64,000 bases of DNA from Pleomorphomonas koreensis DSM 23070 (GTDB lineage: Bacteria; Pseudomonadota; Alphaproteobacteria; Rhizobiales; Pleomorphomonadaceae). The notes beneath the pieces are model-generated. The model did not search any database. It was not told where the DNA came from and saw only the letters and a list, made by a program, of their open reading frames with translations. The stretch lies in contig NZ_AULH01000012.1 in assembly GCF_000425185.1 (NCBI RefSeq), positions 116,243 through 180,242 of the forward strand. The letters run 5' to 3'. The position numbers and the translations under genes are program-made. This document shows, in pieces, positions 44,924 through 53,576 of this stretch; position 1 is the first letter of the stretch, and the number at the start of each line of letters is the position of its first letter.

Positions 44924-45870
44924 CGGACGGCCTCCTTGTTGAGAAGATCGAGGATTTCGGTCCGCGTCGGCAGGGCGGCGATCGCCCCCTTGCGCCGCAC
45001 GCAGAGCGAGCCGGCGGCGGCGCCGTAGCGGGCGGCGGCGGCGAGCGCGTCGAGGCCGATGTCGCCGACGTTGCGGACGCCGGCCTTGACGAGATGGGCC
45101 AGGAAGGCGCCCCAGAAGGCGTCGCCGGCGCCGGTGGCATCGACGGCGACGGCCGGCGGCGCCGGCACGTCGACGGTCTGTCCGGCGAAGTGGCAGCGGG
45201 CGCCGCGGGCGCCCAGCGTCTCGACGGCCACGGCGATGCCATGCGCCGCGATGCAATCGGTGAAGCCGGCCGGGCCGCCGACCAGATGCACCTCCTCCTC
45301 GGACACCTTGAGGAGGTCGACGAAGGGCAGCGCCTCGGCGATCCTGTCCACGGCGTCGCTTTCGCGCTGCCAGAGCGGCGCCCGGTAATTGACGTCGAAG
45401 GAGACGAGCTTACCGGCGTTGCGGGCAAGCCGCAGCCCTTCGAGCGTAGCTTCGGCGGACGGCGAACGCGACAGCGAGCAGGAGCCGATATGGACGATCG
45501 TTGCCGCCGCGATCACCTCCGTCCGGATGTCGGCCGGCGCCAGCAGCATGTCGGCGCCGGGCTTGCGGACGAAGGTGAAGCTGCGTTCGCCGTCCTCGCC
45601 GAGCGTGACGAAGGTCATTGTCGTCACCGCCTCGTCGGTCAGCTCCGTCAGCACTACCTCGACGCCGTTTTCTTCGAGCGTCGCCACCAGGAAGCGGCCG
45701 AAGTCGTCGTTGCCGAGCTTGCCGAGAAAGGCGGCCGTCAGTCCGCTGCGCGTCGCGGCGATGGCGACGTTGGCCGGCGCGCCGCCGGCGTTGCGCAGGT
45801 AGCTGCCTGGCTCGGGACCGGGCAGGAAGTCGATGACCATTTCGCCGATTGCGAGAAGATCCACGCGCAT
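44920..45870 (-). CDS. PfkB-family sugar kinase (fructokinase-like)
   Basis: A 316-residue PfkB kinase of the fructokinase/ketokinase branch: LLAIGEMVIDFLPGPEPGSY with RNAGGAPANVAIAATRSG, FLGKLGNDDFGRFLVATL, FDVNYRAPLWQ and the active-site AVDATGAGDAFWGAFLAHL with its catalytic Asp. ATG 45870 is preferred, directly after GGAGGAG, over an upstream frame. It would phosphorylate a ketose such as fructose or xylulose made by the isomerase upstream. It is coupled to the epimerase by an ATGA overlap. Confidence 0.9.
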   Translation of the reverse strand: MRVDLLAIGEMVIDFLPGPEPGSYLRNAGGAPANVAIAATRSGLTAAFLGKLGNDDFGRFLVATLEENGVEVVLTELTDEAVTTMTFVTLGEDGERSFTFVRKPGADMLLAPADIRTEVIAAATIVHIGSCSLSRSPSAEATLEGLRLARNAGKLVSFDVNYRAPLWQRESDAVDRIAEALPFVDLLKVSEEEVHLVGGPAGFTDCIAAHGIAVAVETLGARGARCHFAGQTVDVPAPPAVAVDATGAGDAFWGAFLAHLVKAGVRNVGDIGLDALAAAARYGAAAGSLCVRRKGAIAALPTRTEILDLLNKEAVR

Positions 45871-45937
45871 ACTCCTCCGGCCGTCCGCCCGGCGGGGACG
45901 CCGGGCCGGCCGCTTCGTCACGCCGCGCCAAGGGCCG

Positions 45938-46618
45938 TCAGGCGGCCTTCGGATACTCGGTGCACAGGAGCCGGTAGGGCGGCTCGTCCTCCTCGATCGT
46001 CGGGAAGCGCGGATACTGTTCGAGGAAGCGGTTGTCGGTGTTGTCGTCGTTGCACATCGACACTTCGCCGATCAGCACCGGGCCGGTGCCCGGCTGAACG
46101 ATGAACTCGTGATAGTAGTAGGGATAGAAGGTCAGGCTCTCGCCGGGCTTGATGACGATGTCCTCGCCGGCCTTCACGCTGTAGCGGCGGCCATCGCGGC
46201 TGATCTCGACGTCGGTGTCGGCCATCGCGCCGTCCTTGGTGGCGTTGTAGAGGCGGAAGATCAGGTTGCCGCCGCCGCGGTTGATGATGTCTTCCATCTT
46301 CGACCAGTGGAAGTGCATCGGCGACACCTGGCCTTCCTCGATCATGATGATCTTCTCGGCATAGGTCTTGGTGTACTTGTCGTTCTTGACGTTGCCGTTG
46401 CGGAGCGTGATCAGGGCGATGCCCAGCTCGGCATACTTGCCCATGCCGTAGTCGGTGACGTCCCAGCCGAGCATGTTGTCGCGGATCTCGTCGTAGTCGT
46501 GCCCGGCCGTCTTCCAGTCCTCCGGCGTCCAGTTGAGGAACGGCGGCAGCGCGAACCTGTAGTCGCCGAGCATCTTCTCCATGCGCTTGATGGCACCGTT
46601 GATTTCGGACCTCTTCAT
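45938..46618 (-). CDS. D-lyxose isomerase
   Basis: A 226-residue cupin sugar isomerase, the length of characterised D-lyxose isomerases. Metal ligands are in VSPMHFHWSKMEDIINRGGG (His, His, Glu) and the later YYYHEFI (His). The conserved FALPPFLNWTPEDWK at the N-terminus and GEVSMCNDDNTDNRFLE near the end support the call. Such enzymes interconvert D-lyxose with D-xylulose and D-mannose with D-fructose. GGAGGAAATCCC precedes ATG 46618. It lies between an aldose-epimerase-like gene and a ketose kinase, which fits an aldose to ketose to ketose-phosphate sequence. Confidence 0.9.
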   Translation of the reverse strand: MKRSEINGAIKRMEKMLGDYRFALPPFLNWTPEDWKTAGHDYDEIRDNMLGWDVTDYGMGKYAELGIALITLRNGNVKNDKYTKTYAEKIIMIEEGQVSPMHFHWSKMEDIINRGGGNLIFRLYNATKDGAMADTDVEISRDGRRYSVKAGEDIVIKPGESLTFYPYYYHEFIVQPGTGPVLIGEVSMCNDDNTDNRFLEQYPRFPTIEEDEPPYRLLCTEYPKAA

Positions 46619-46634
46619 CGGGATTTCCTCCGGT

Positions 46635-47696
46635 TCATCGGCGCGACAGCCGATCGGCTTCTTCCTGGACGCGGTCGATCTCCTCGTCGCCGTCGAGGAC
46701 GGTGATGGTGAGTTCGAATATTTCCTTCGCTCCTGGCGCCAGCATGTGCAGGTCACCGGCGTCGGCGTGGTGCGGCCGGCCGTAGACGGACGAATTGGCC
46801 GGTTCGAGACCGATCGCGTAATCGCCGGCCGCCGTCGACTTCCACTGCATGAAATAGGGCAGGGCCTGGCGGTTGAAGCCGAGGCGCACGCCGAGCTTCA
46901 ACTCCTGATTGACGATGGCGGCGAATGTGTCGCCGGCGGCGTCGGCGGCGAGTTCGTGCAGGAACACATATTCCGGCTCGTTCGCCTTGGGCGGCGGCAT
47001 CGTCGCCCAGCTCTCGACCTGCGGCCGGCTGACCTCGTCGCGCGGCTTGGTGGCGAGAACCGGCAGCACGACGCGCGCCGCTTCCGACAAGAGAGGATGG
47101 CCGACGTTGAAATGGTAGAGCAGCATCAGCGGTTCGGGCCGGAACGCCTCGTTCACGACCTCGTCGACGATACGCACCGTCCGTTCCCCGAGCCGCGTCT
47201 CGATGGAGCGCCGGAGCACCAGGTTTTCGCCGAACAGCTCCGCCTCGCGCATCTCGCCGGAGACGCGCAGCACGTAATCGTCGCCATCCCAGAAGGCATC
47301 GGCCGAACGGTGCTCGGCCGGCGTCGTGCGGATGCGGCCGTGCAACGGATAGTCGCGGCCGTCGAGGGTGCAGGGGGAGCAGATGCTTTCGTAGCCGGAG
47401 GTGAACATCAGCCCGCCCATGATCGAGCGCAGCGCTTCAGTGCCGTGCGTGTCGTAGGCGGTGCGGCCGAGCAGCCCGGTTTTCGCCAGGAAGTCGAAGC
47501 CGACGCCGCGATAGCTGAAGCTGCCGATATCGAGCCCCTTGTCGGCCAGCACGTCGAAGGCGAGCGGCCCGTTCCTGACCGCATAGGCGGTGAGGCCGTC
47601 GGCCCGCCCTTCGCGGAAGGTGACCGGCCGGACCGAGGCCACCTGCTGGACGCTGCCGACGCGCGCCAGCAGTTCGCGTTTGGACAGCATGGTCAT
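46635..47696 (-). CDS. Aldose 1-epimerase-like protein (DUF4432)
   Basis: A 353-residue galactose-mutarotase-fold protein of the DUF4432 group: VLADKGLDIGSFSYRGVGFDFL, the long GLMFTSGYESICSPC, YPLHGRIRTTPAEH with the active-site His, LMLLYHFNVGHPLL and GLEPANSSVYGR with the catalytic Glu. It would speed conversion between alpha and beta anomers of an imported aldose before isomerisation. Its ATG overlaps the SIS gene stop by four bases, so the start at 47696 is well supported. The specific sugar is unknown. Confidence 0.87.
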   Translation of the reverse strand: MTMLSKRELLARVGSVQQVASVRPVTFREGRADGLTAYAVRNGPLAFDVLADKGLDIGSFSYRGVGFDFLAKTGLLGRTAYDTHGTEALRSIMGGLMFTSGYESICSPCTLDGRDYPLHGRIRTTPAEHRSADAFWDGDDYVLRVSGEMREAELFGENLVLRRSIETRLGERTVRIVDEVVNEAFRPEPLMLLYHFNVGHPLLSEAARVVLPVLATKPRDEVSRPQVESWATMPPPKANEPEYVFLHELAADAAGDTFAAIVNQELKLGVRLGFNRQALPYFMQWKSTAAGDYAIGLEPANSSVYGRPHHADAGDLHMLAPGAKEIFELTITVLDGDEEIDRVQEEADRLSRR

Positions 47697-48265
47697 TCGA
47701 GGTTGGCGTGGTATTGCCACAGCCCCTTCAGGTCGAGATGGCGCTCGTCGATGATCATCTTGGCGACGATGTCACCGAAGATCAGCAGCGACTGCTCGAA
47801 CAGCGAGGTCATCGGCTGGCGGGAGTCGATCTCGTCGTCGAGGTAGAGCTTGGTGCGGACGGGAATGCGCACCATGAAGTCGGCGACGTCCTTCATGTCC
47901 GACTGCGGGTTGGAGCCGATGTGCACCACCCTGGCGCCGATCGCCTTGGCCTTGCGGGCGATGGCCAGCGGGAACAGCGACGCGCCGCTGCCCGAGCCAA
48001 CGATGAGCAAGTCCTTCGGCGTGATGGCCGGCTCGGTGACGGCGCCGACATGGGTGATGGCGATGCCGAGATGGGCGAAGCGCTTGGTCATCGCCTGGAG
48101 CGCCAGCAGCACGCGGCCGACGCCCACCACGAACACCTTGTCGGCGGCGAGCAGCGCCTCGACGAAGGCCTGCACCTCTGCGGGCTCGATGCGGTCGAGC
48201 GTCCGGGACAGCTCCTCGACCACCAGATGCGAGGTGTCGCGGAAGGCGCTTTCATAAGGTTGCAC
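47693..48265 (-). CDS. SIS-domain isomerase, 6-phospho-3-hexuloisomerase-like
   Basis: A 190-residue sugar isomerase (SIS) domain protein. It has VFVVGVGRVLLALQAMTKRFAHLG, the phosphate-binding IVGSGSGASLFPLAIARKAK and a C-terminal QPMTSLFEQSLLIFGD, then ending HANLE, features shared with the 6-phospho-3-hexuloisomerase gene at 54.2 kb, of which it is a diverged paralogue. GTG 48265 is the start, with GGAG seven bases upstream. It is in the importer operon between the permease and the aldose-epimerase-like gene. It may act on a different ketose phosphate than its paralogue. Confidence 0.82.
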   Translation of the reverse strand: MQPYESAFRDTSHLVVEELSRTLDRIEPAEVQAFVEALLAADKVFVVGVGRVLLALQAMTKRFAHLGIAITHVGAVTEPAITPKDLLIVGSGSGASLFPLAIARKAKAIGARVVHIGSNPQSDMKDVADFMVRIPVRTKLYLDDEIDSRQPMTSLFEQSLLIFGDIVAKMIIDERHLDLKGLWQYHANLE

Positions 48266-48345
48266 GGTCGTTCTCCGATGGAGTGCGACTTGGGGGAGGG
48301 GGCACGGCGGGGAGAGGGCCTCGCGCCGTGCCCGTTGCCGGGCGC

Positions 48346-49371
48346 TCAGCCGCGCCGGGCGTTCATGGCCTGCACCTGGTAGATCAGCACGGCGCCGAGG
48401 ATCAGGATGGCGCGGGCGACATACTGCCAGTACTCGTCGATGTTGAGCAGCGTCATGCCGTTCAGCATGATCGACAGGAACAGCACGCCGACGAAGGTGC
48501 CCCAGACGCGGCCCTTGCCGCCCATCAGGCTGACGCCGCCGATGACGCAGGCGGTGATCACCGTGAACTCCCAGGTGACGCCCACCGTCGGGTTGCCGGC
48601 CTGGATCTGGCTCGACACCATGATGGCGGAGAGCACGGTGAAGACGCCGATCATCGACATCACCGCCATGCGGACGCCGAGCACGTTGATGCCGGAGAGC
48701 CGCGCCGACTCGGCGTTGCCGCCGACCGCATAGGCCGACTTGCCGAACACCGTGTAGCGGGAAATGAACCAGGTGACGACGAACACCAGCAGGAAGACGA
48801 AGGCCTGGAAGGGGATGCCGAAGATGGCGCCCGAGCCGAAGAAGAAGAACCACTCCGGATAGGGCGTCACCGGGAAGCTGCCGGTGAGAAGATAGGCGCC
48901 GCCGCGGAAGGCGGCCATCCAGGCGAGCGTGGTGATGAAGGTCGGCACGGCGAGGGCGTGGCGCACCCAGCCGGTGAACATGCCGGCCAGGATGGCGATG
49001 CCGAAGCACAGCAGGACGCCGATGGCGACCGCCGTCTCGGCCGACCAGCCGGCGTTGGTCATGCTTTCGGTGACCACGGCCAGCAGGCAGCCGTGGAAGG
49101 CGAGGCCCGAGCCGACGGAGATGTCGATCTCGCCGAGGATCAGCACGAAGGTCATACCGAAGGCGATGATGCCGGTCATCGCCGCGTTGCGCAGGATGTT
49201 CATCGCGTTGTCCCAGGAGGCGAAGCCGGGCGCGGTGAAGGCGAGCAGCACGATGATGACCAGCAGGATGGCTTCGAGCACGAAGTCGGACGGCTTGAAG
49301 AAGGGGCGCGAAGCCGGCGCGCGCCGGGCGGCCTGATTGCCGGTCCGGCCGGTGGTGTCGGTGGTGGTCAT
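48346..49371 (-). CDS. Sugar ABC transporter permease, RbsC-like
   Basis: A 341-residue permease with about ten membrane segments and the marks GMTFVLILGEIDISVGSGLAFHG, VPTFITTLAWMAAFRGGAYL, AVGGNAESARLSGINV and VIGGVSLMGGKGRVWGT. Its ATG overlaps the ATPase stop by four bases. It forms the importer with the two preceding genes. The SIS gene follows after 80 bases. Confidence 0.94.
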   Translation of the reverse strand: MTTTDTTGRTGNQAARRAPASRPFFKPSDFVLEAILLVIIVLLAFTAPGFASWDNAMNILRNAAMTGIIAFGMTFVLILGEIDISVGSGLAFHGCLLAVVTESMTNAGWSAETAVAIGVLLCFGIAILAGMFTGWVRHALAVPTFITTLAWMAAFRGGAYLLTGSFPVTPYPEWFFFFGSGAIFGIPFQAFVFLLVFVVTWFISRYTVFGKSAYAVGGNAESARLSGINVLGVRMAVMSMIGVFTVLSAIMVSSQIQAGNPTVGVTWEFTVITACVIGGVSLMGGKGRVWGTFVGVLFLSIMLNGMTLLNIDEYWQYVARAILILGAVLIYQVQAMNARRG

Positions 49372-50876
49372 TTCGCCGTCTCTCCCATGCACATGGCGTA
49401 TAGCGTTTCGATCGGCGTGTTCTCCGGTTCCCGGACCTCGCCGATGAAGCGTCCGGCTTCCATGATCAGGATGCGGTGGCAGACCTCCAGCAGTTCCTCC
49501 AGCTCGGAGGACACGAAGACGACGCTGAGGCCGCGCCGCGACAGGTCCCACATGATCTGGAACACCTGCTGCTTGGCGACGATGTCGATGCCGCGCGTCG
49601 GTTCGTCGAAGAACACCACCTTCGGGTCGGTGTTGAGCCAGTTGCCGACGACCACCTTCTGCTGGTTGCCGCCCGACAGCGACTGCACCTCCTGCAAGGC
49701 GTCGGAGACCTTGATCTGCAACCGCCCGATCCACTTCTCGGCCACCGGCGCCTGCAGGAAATGGCTGAGGAAACCGCGCTGCCCCACCTCATTGAGGCTG
49801 GCAAGGCAGAGGTTGTCCTCGATCGACATGATCTGGATGAGGCCTTCCTCCTTGCGGTTCTCCATGGTCATGGCAAGGCCGAGGTCCTTCATGCGCTTGA
49901 CCGTCGGACGCTTCACCTCGGTGCCGTTCAGCACGATGGCGCCGCCGTCGATGGCATCGGCGCCGAAGATGCCGCGCAGCAGCTCGCTGCGGCCGGCGCC
50001 AAGCATGCCGGCGATGCCGAGGATCTCGCCGGCCCGGAGGTCGAAGCTGATGTCCTCGTACTTGTCCCGGCGCCGGAGGTTGGTGACCTTCAGGCGGATT
50101 TCCTCGCCCACCTTGAGGTCGGCCGGCCGGTTTTGCAGCGTCGTTTCGCCGAACATCATGTCGACGATCACCTTGGGCGTGGCGACGTCGATCGGCACCG
50201 AGCCGACCATGCGGCCGTCGCGCAGCACCGTCACGTAGTCGGCGACGCCGCGGATCTCGTTGAGCTTGTGGGTGATGAAGATGATCGCCACGCCCTTCTC
50301 GCGCAGCGAGCGCACCACTTCGAGCAGGCTGTTGATCTCGTGGCGGGCCAGCGCCGACGTCGGCTCGTCGAGCAGCAGCACGCGCGGATTGAGCGACATC
50401 GCCTTGGCGATCTCGATCACCTGCCGCTGGCCGACCGACAGGTCGGAAATCTTGGCGGTGACCGGAATGTCGATCCTCAGCGACGTCAGGATGTCCTGGA
50501 CGTGGGCGTTGGTCTTCTTCCAGTCGACCGTGATGCTGCCCGGCCCCATGGTCGGGAAGCGGCCGAGCATGATGTTCTCGGCCACCGTGAAGTCGAGGAT
50601 CAGGCTGAGTTCCTGATAGACGACGGCGATGCCGGCGGCATTGGCGTCCGCCGGCCCCTTGAAGTTGACTTCGACGCCGTCGATCCGGATCTCGCCGGAT
50701 GTCGGGATCACCGCTCCCGACAGGCATTTGACGAAGGTGCTCTTTCCCGACCCGTTCTTGCCCAGCAGGGCGTAGACTTTCCCGCCGTCAAAGACGGCGG
50801 AAAAGTCGTCGAGAGCGAGGACCCCGGGATAGGCTTTCGTCAGATTGCTGATTTCGAGCTTTGCGGGTCCCATCAT
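49368..50876 (-). CDS. Sugar ABC transporter ATP-binding protein, two ATPase domains
   Basis: A 502-residue RbsA-like ATPase. The first domain has Walker A GKNGSGKST, LSVGQRQVIEIAKAMS and VLLLDEPTSALA; the second has the P-loop GMLGAGRSELLRG, LSGGNQQKVVVGNWL and VVFFDEPTRGIDI. It follows the binding-protein gene by 14 bases and is coupled to the permease. The ATG at 50876 has only a weak AGGA upstream; a second Met follows at the next codon. Confidence 0.94.
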   Translation of the reverse strand: MMGPAKLEISNLTKAYPGVLALDDFSAVFDGGKVYALLGKNGSGKSTFVKCLSGAVIPTSGEIRIDGVEVNFKGPADANAAGIAVVYQELSLILDFTVAENIMLGRFPTMGPGSITVDWKKTNAHVQDILTSLRIDIPVTAKISDLSVGQRQVIEIAKAMSLNPRVLLLDEPTSALARHEINSLLEVVRSLREKGVAIIFITHKLNEIRGVADYVTVLRDGRMVGSVPIDVATPKVIVDMMFGETTLQNRPADLKVGEEIRLKVTNLRRRDKYEDISFDLRAGEILGIAGMLGAGRSELLRGIFGADAIDGGAIVLNGTEVKRPTVKRMKDLGLAMTMENRKEEGLIQIMSIEDNLCLASLNEVGQRGFLSHFLQAPVAEKWIGRLQIKVSDALQEVQSLSGGNQQKVVVGNWLNTDPKVVFFDEPTRGIDIVAKQQVFQIMWDLSRRGLSVVFVSSELEELLEVCHRILIMEAGRFIGEVREPENTPIETLYAMCMGETAK

Positions 50877-50890
50877 CCGTTCCTAATCTC

Positions 50891-51841
50891 TTACTTGACG
50901 GTCTTGGCGTATTCGGCGACCGCCGCTTCGTTGGTGCGGGACAGCGTCAGACCGGGAACGATGATTTCCTTCTCGACCGCTTCACCCTTCAGCGACTTGA
51001 TGGCGTTCTCCATGGCCAGCGCGCCGATCTTGAACGGGTCCTGGGCGGTGGAAGCCTGAAGGATGTCGTCCTTGGACTGCAGGAAGCCGACGATCTGCTT
51101 GTCGAGGTCGATGCCGAACACCGGGATCTTCTTGCCGGAGTTCTTGACGGCCAGCACGGAGCCGATCAGGCCGCCGGAGTTGCAGGCGTACATGAGATCG
51201 ATATCAGGATGGGCCGTGATGATGTCGGCGGCCTTCTTGATGGCCTCTTCGGCCACCGGCGAGGACGCCTCGGCAACCAGCGTAACGCCGGGGATGTCCT
51301 TGATTTCGTTCCAGAAGCCGTCCTGGCGGGCGTTGCTCTCCGGCGGCAGCTGGGCCTTGTAGTTGACGATGGCGACCTTGATCTCCTTCTTGTCGCCGTA
51401 GTGGGCCTTGATGAAGGCGGCGGCTTCCTTGCCGGTGCCGGCGCCAAGCAGCGTGTTGTCGGACATGACGGTCGATACCGGGAAGTCGGCGGCCAGCTTG
51501 TTGTTGAAGCTGACGATCTTGATGCCCTTGTCGCTGGCGGCCTTGACGGCCGGGATCGACGCGGCGGCCGGGTCGAGATAGGTGATAGCAATGGCGTCGA
51601 CGCCGCGGGCGGCGTAGGTGTTGACCACCTCGACTTCCTTGCTGATCTGGTTCGAGGTGTTGGACGTCAACAGGTTGACGCCTTCCTTCTCGGCCACCGA
51701 CTTCATGCCGAGCAGCGTCGTCTTCATGAACTGGTCTTCCTGGAAGACGATGCCGGCGACCGTGAACTTCTTGTCGGCGGCATGAGCGAACGTCGCGCTC
51801 AGGCAGAGGGCGGCAACGCAGGCGGTGAGTAGCTTTTTCAT
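50891..51841 (-). CDS. Sugar ABC transporter periplasmic binding protein
   Basis: A 316-residue ribose-type binding protein. Signal peptide MKKLLTACVAALCLSATFAHA is followed by the mature DKKFTVAGIVFQEDQFMKTTLLGM. FNNKLAADFPVSTVMSDN and FGIDLDKQIVGFLQSKDD are ligand-lobe segments. GGGAGGACC precedes ATG 51841. It is the first gene of the leftward sugar operon. The substrate, by context, is an aldose that the downstream epimerase, isomerase and kinase process, with D-lyxose a candidate. Confidence 0.93.
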   Translation of the reverse strand: MKKLLTACVAALCLSATFAHAADKKFTVAGIVFQEDQFMKTTLLGMKSVAEKEGVNLLTSNTSNQISKEVEVVNTYAARGVDAIAITYLDPAAASIPAVKAASDKGIKIVSFNNKLAADFPVSTVMSDNTLLGAGTGKEAAAFIKAHYGDKKEIKVAIVNYKAQLPPESNARQDGFWNEIKDIPGVTLVAEASSPVAEEAIKKAADIITAHPDIDLMYACNSGGLIGSVLAVKNSGKKIPVFGIDLDKQIVGFLQSKDDILQASTAQDPFKIGALAMENAIKSLKGEAVEKEIIVPGLTLSRTNEAAVAEYAKTVK

Positions 51842-51955
51842 ATTGGTCCTCCCAAGACATCGGGGCAGGCAGCACAAGACTCCACCGCTCCATGCTGTCA
51901 TGGAACGGCTTTTGAGAGTTGCCCCATCCTCGCAAACTAATATCCGATTTCCTCA

Positions 51956-51984
51956 AGTATATAATCTAACTGTCTTCATCTGAA
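51956..51984 (-). promoter_or_regulatory. Candidate promoter of the leftward sugar operon
   Basis: Read on the minus strand, TTCAGA (51979-51984) and TATACT (51956-51961) are separated by 17 bases, in the AT-rich 255-base gap between the binding-protein and LacI-type genes. The untranslated leader would be about 110 bases. A near-palindrome ATATCC-GTT-GGTATAT lies about 15 bases further upstream and may be a regulator site. The -35 is poor. Confidence 0.45.
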
Positions 51985-52096
51985 TGGAATATATCCGTTG
52001 GTATATAAGAATTAAAACGGTTCAATAGCCATACGAAGGGCGCAGAAGATCAATACCTATGGTGTAGGTGAATGAAGAATACGATTTTTGTCTATC

Positions 52097-53179
52097 TCAT
52101 GATCTAAGATCGGCGATCGACCCCCTGTCGATCACGGTCGTTTTCAATTCGACCCGTCGCAGGCGCGACTCGCCGTTGATGTGGGCCAGCAGACGATTCA
52201 CCGCCTGCTGGCCGAGTTCGTAGGTCGGGCGGCTGACCACCGACAGCGCCGGCTGGAAAACGGCGAGCCACGGCGCGTCGTCGAAGCCGATCAGCGACAG
52301 GTCGCGGTCGATCGACAGGTCGAGTTCGCGGGCAGCCGCCAGCGCGCCGAGCAGCATTTCCTCGTTGCCGGCAAAGATGGCGGTGGGGCGCGGTGTCCGG
52401 GCGAGCAGGTGGCGGGCAGCCGCCACCGCCGTCGCGGCCACCGATCCGGCATAGCGGACCAGGCCGGGATCAAGGACAAGCCCCGCCTCGGCGAATGCCG
52501 CCGCAGCGCCGCGGGCGCGTTCTACGACCGTCGAGACCGTATCGACCGGCTCGCTTTCCTGATGGCCGTGATGGGCGGCGGTTCCCAGCAGCAAGCCGAT
52601 CTGCCGATGCCCGCGCTCGATGAGCAGGCGGACGGCGGCGTGGGCGCCGCCGAAGTCGTCGGTGATCACCGAGTCGAGCGCGAAGCCGTCGATGAACCGG
52701 TCGAGCAGCACGATCGGCGCTTCGTGTCGGCGGGTGGAGACGAGATGCTCGACCTCCATGCGCGAGGCCGGAACGATCAGCAGCCCGTCGACGCGCTTTT
52801 CCCGCAGCACGCGCACCGCCTCGCGTTCGCGCTCGACGTCGCCGTCGGTATTGAGCACCAGGCTCTGGTAGCCGGCACCGGCGGCGGCGGCGATGATGCC
52901 CCTGATGGAAGTCAGCGTGAACGAGTTGGAGATGTCGGCGACGACGACGCCGATGGTCAGCGTGCGGCCGGAGCGCATCGAGCGGGCGAGGTCGTTGACC
53001 CGATAGTCGAGGCTGGCGGCAGCTTCCAGGACGCGCTGCTGGGTGTCGGGCGTGACGACGCCATAGCCGCCAAGCGCCCGTGCGGCGGTGGCGCGGGACA
53101 CCTTGGCAACGCGCGCCACGTCGATCAGGCGGGCGGCGCGTTTCGGCTTGGCCGTGGTGTGGTCCCCGTCCGATCCCAT
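52097..53179 (-). CDS. LacI-family transcriptional regulator
   Basis: A 360-residue LacI/GalR-type regulator. The helix-turn-helix LIDVARVAKVSRATAARALGG (residues 18-38) is followed by the hinge VNDLARSMRSGRT and a ligand domain with IGVVVADISNSFTLTSIRG, LLIERGHRQIGLLLG and IGFDDAPWLAVFQPALSVV. The N-terminal extension of about 17 residues is longer than usual. It lies between the leftward importer operon and the rightward hps-phi pair, and two identical 12-bp palindromes stand 72-105 bases upstream of it. It probably governs both transcripts, with a sugar phosphate or sugar as effector. Confidence 0.92.
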   Translation of the reverse strand: MGSDGDHTTAKPKRAARLIDVARVAKVSRATAARALGGYGVVTPDTQQRVLEAAASLDYRVNDLARSMRSGRTLTIGVVVADISNSFTLTSIRGIIAAAAGAGYQSLVLNTDGDVEREREAVRVLREKRVDGLLIVPASRMEVEHLVSTRRHEAPIVLLDRFIDGFALDSVITDDFGGAHAAVRLLIERGHRQIGLLLGTAAHHGHQESEPVDTVSTVVERARGAAAAFAEAGLVLDPGLVRYAGSVAATAVAAARHLLARTPRPTAIFAGNEEMLLGALAAARELDLSIDRDLSLIGFDDAPWLAVFQPALSVVSRPTYELGQQAVNRLLAHINGESRLRRVELKTTVIDRGSIADLRS

Positions 53180-53249
53180 GTTCCGTCCTCGCCCGAGCCA
53201 GGCTGGCGTGCCTTGCCCCGAACTCGCCCTTGACCGTTTCAGGCCGATG

Positions 53250-53284
53250 TGAGATCGATCTCTTATGCGATGAGATCGATCTCA
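53250..53284. promoter_or_regulatory. Tandem LacI-type operators
   Basis: GAGATCGATCTC occurs twice, at 53251-53262 and 53272-53283; the second is extended to the perfect 14-bp palindrome TGAGATCGATCTCA at 53271-53284. The centres are 21 bases apart, two helical turns, so two repressors would sit on the same face. They lie between the LacI-type gene and hps. Confidence 0.85.
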
Positions 53285-53576
53285 CGGGGCAAAAGCTGCC
53301 ACAGGCGTCCGGACCTGTCAATAATGTCGGACCGTCTCAAGGGGGCGCTGCCTCTACGACTTTGGAAGGTGCGCTGGAGCGGTTCCGGCCGGGGTGGAAT
53401 CGGTTTCGCGTCGAGGCAAATGCTCTAGACTGCGAGCTGGCGCCCGGGGGAGGGGCCGCCGTCGGCTGGGGAAGGGCGCCCGCAAGGCGCACGAATGCGA
53501 CCGTGCTCGTTGCCGTCCCGGCGGCCCGCAAGACATGCGCTCCGGACGAGGGTCCGGCGCCAGGAGGAGAAACCGG
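53285..53576. other. Intergenic leader of hps with RIME-like repeat
   Basis: Between the tandem operators and hps is a 292-base untranslated stretch. Around 53370-53433 it holds a sequence beginning GAGCGGTTCCGGCCGGGGTG and ending AAATGCTCTAGA, whose ends are GAGC...GCTC, like the diverged palindromic repeats of rhizobial genomes. No promoter motif is convincing. Open frames through it are not supported. Confidence 0.45.

Noticed and set aside
36920..45028. Several 800-950-codon plus-strand frames across the kdp operon
   Set aside because: All lie opposite well-identified kdp genes, have shadow composition, and lack ribosome sites.
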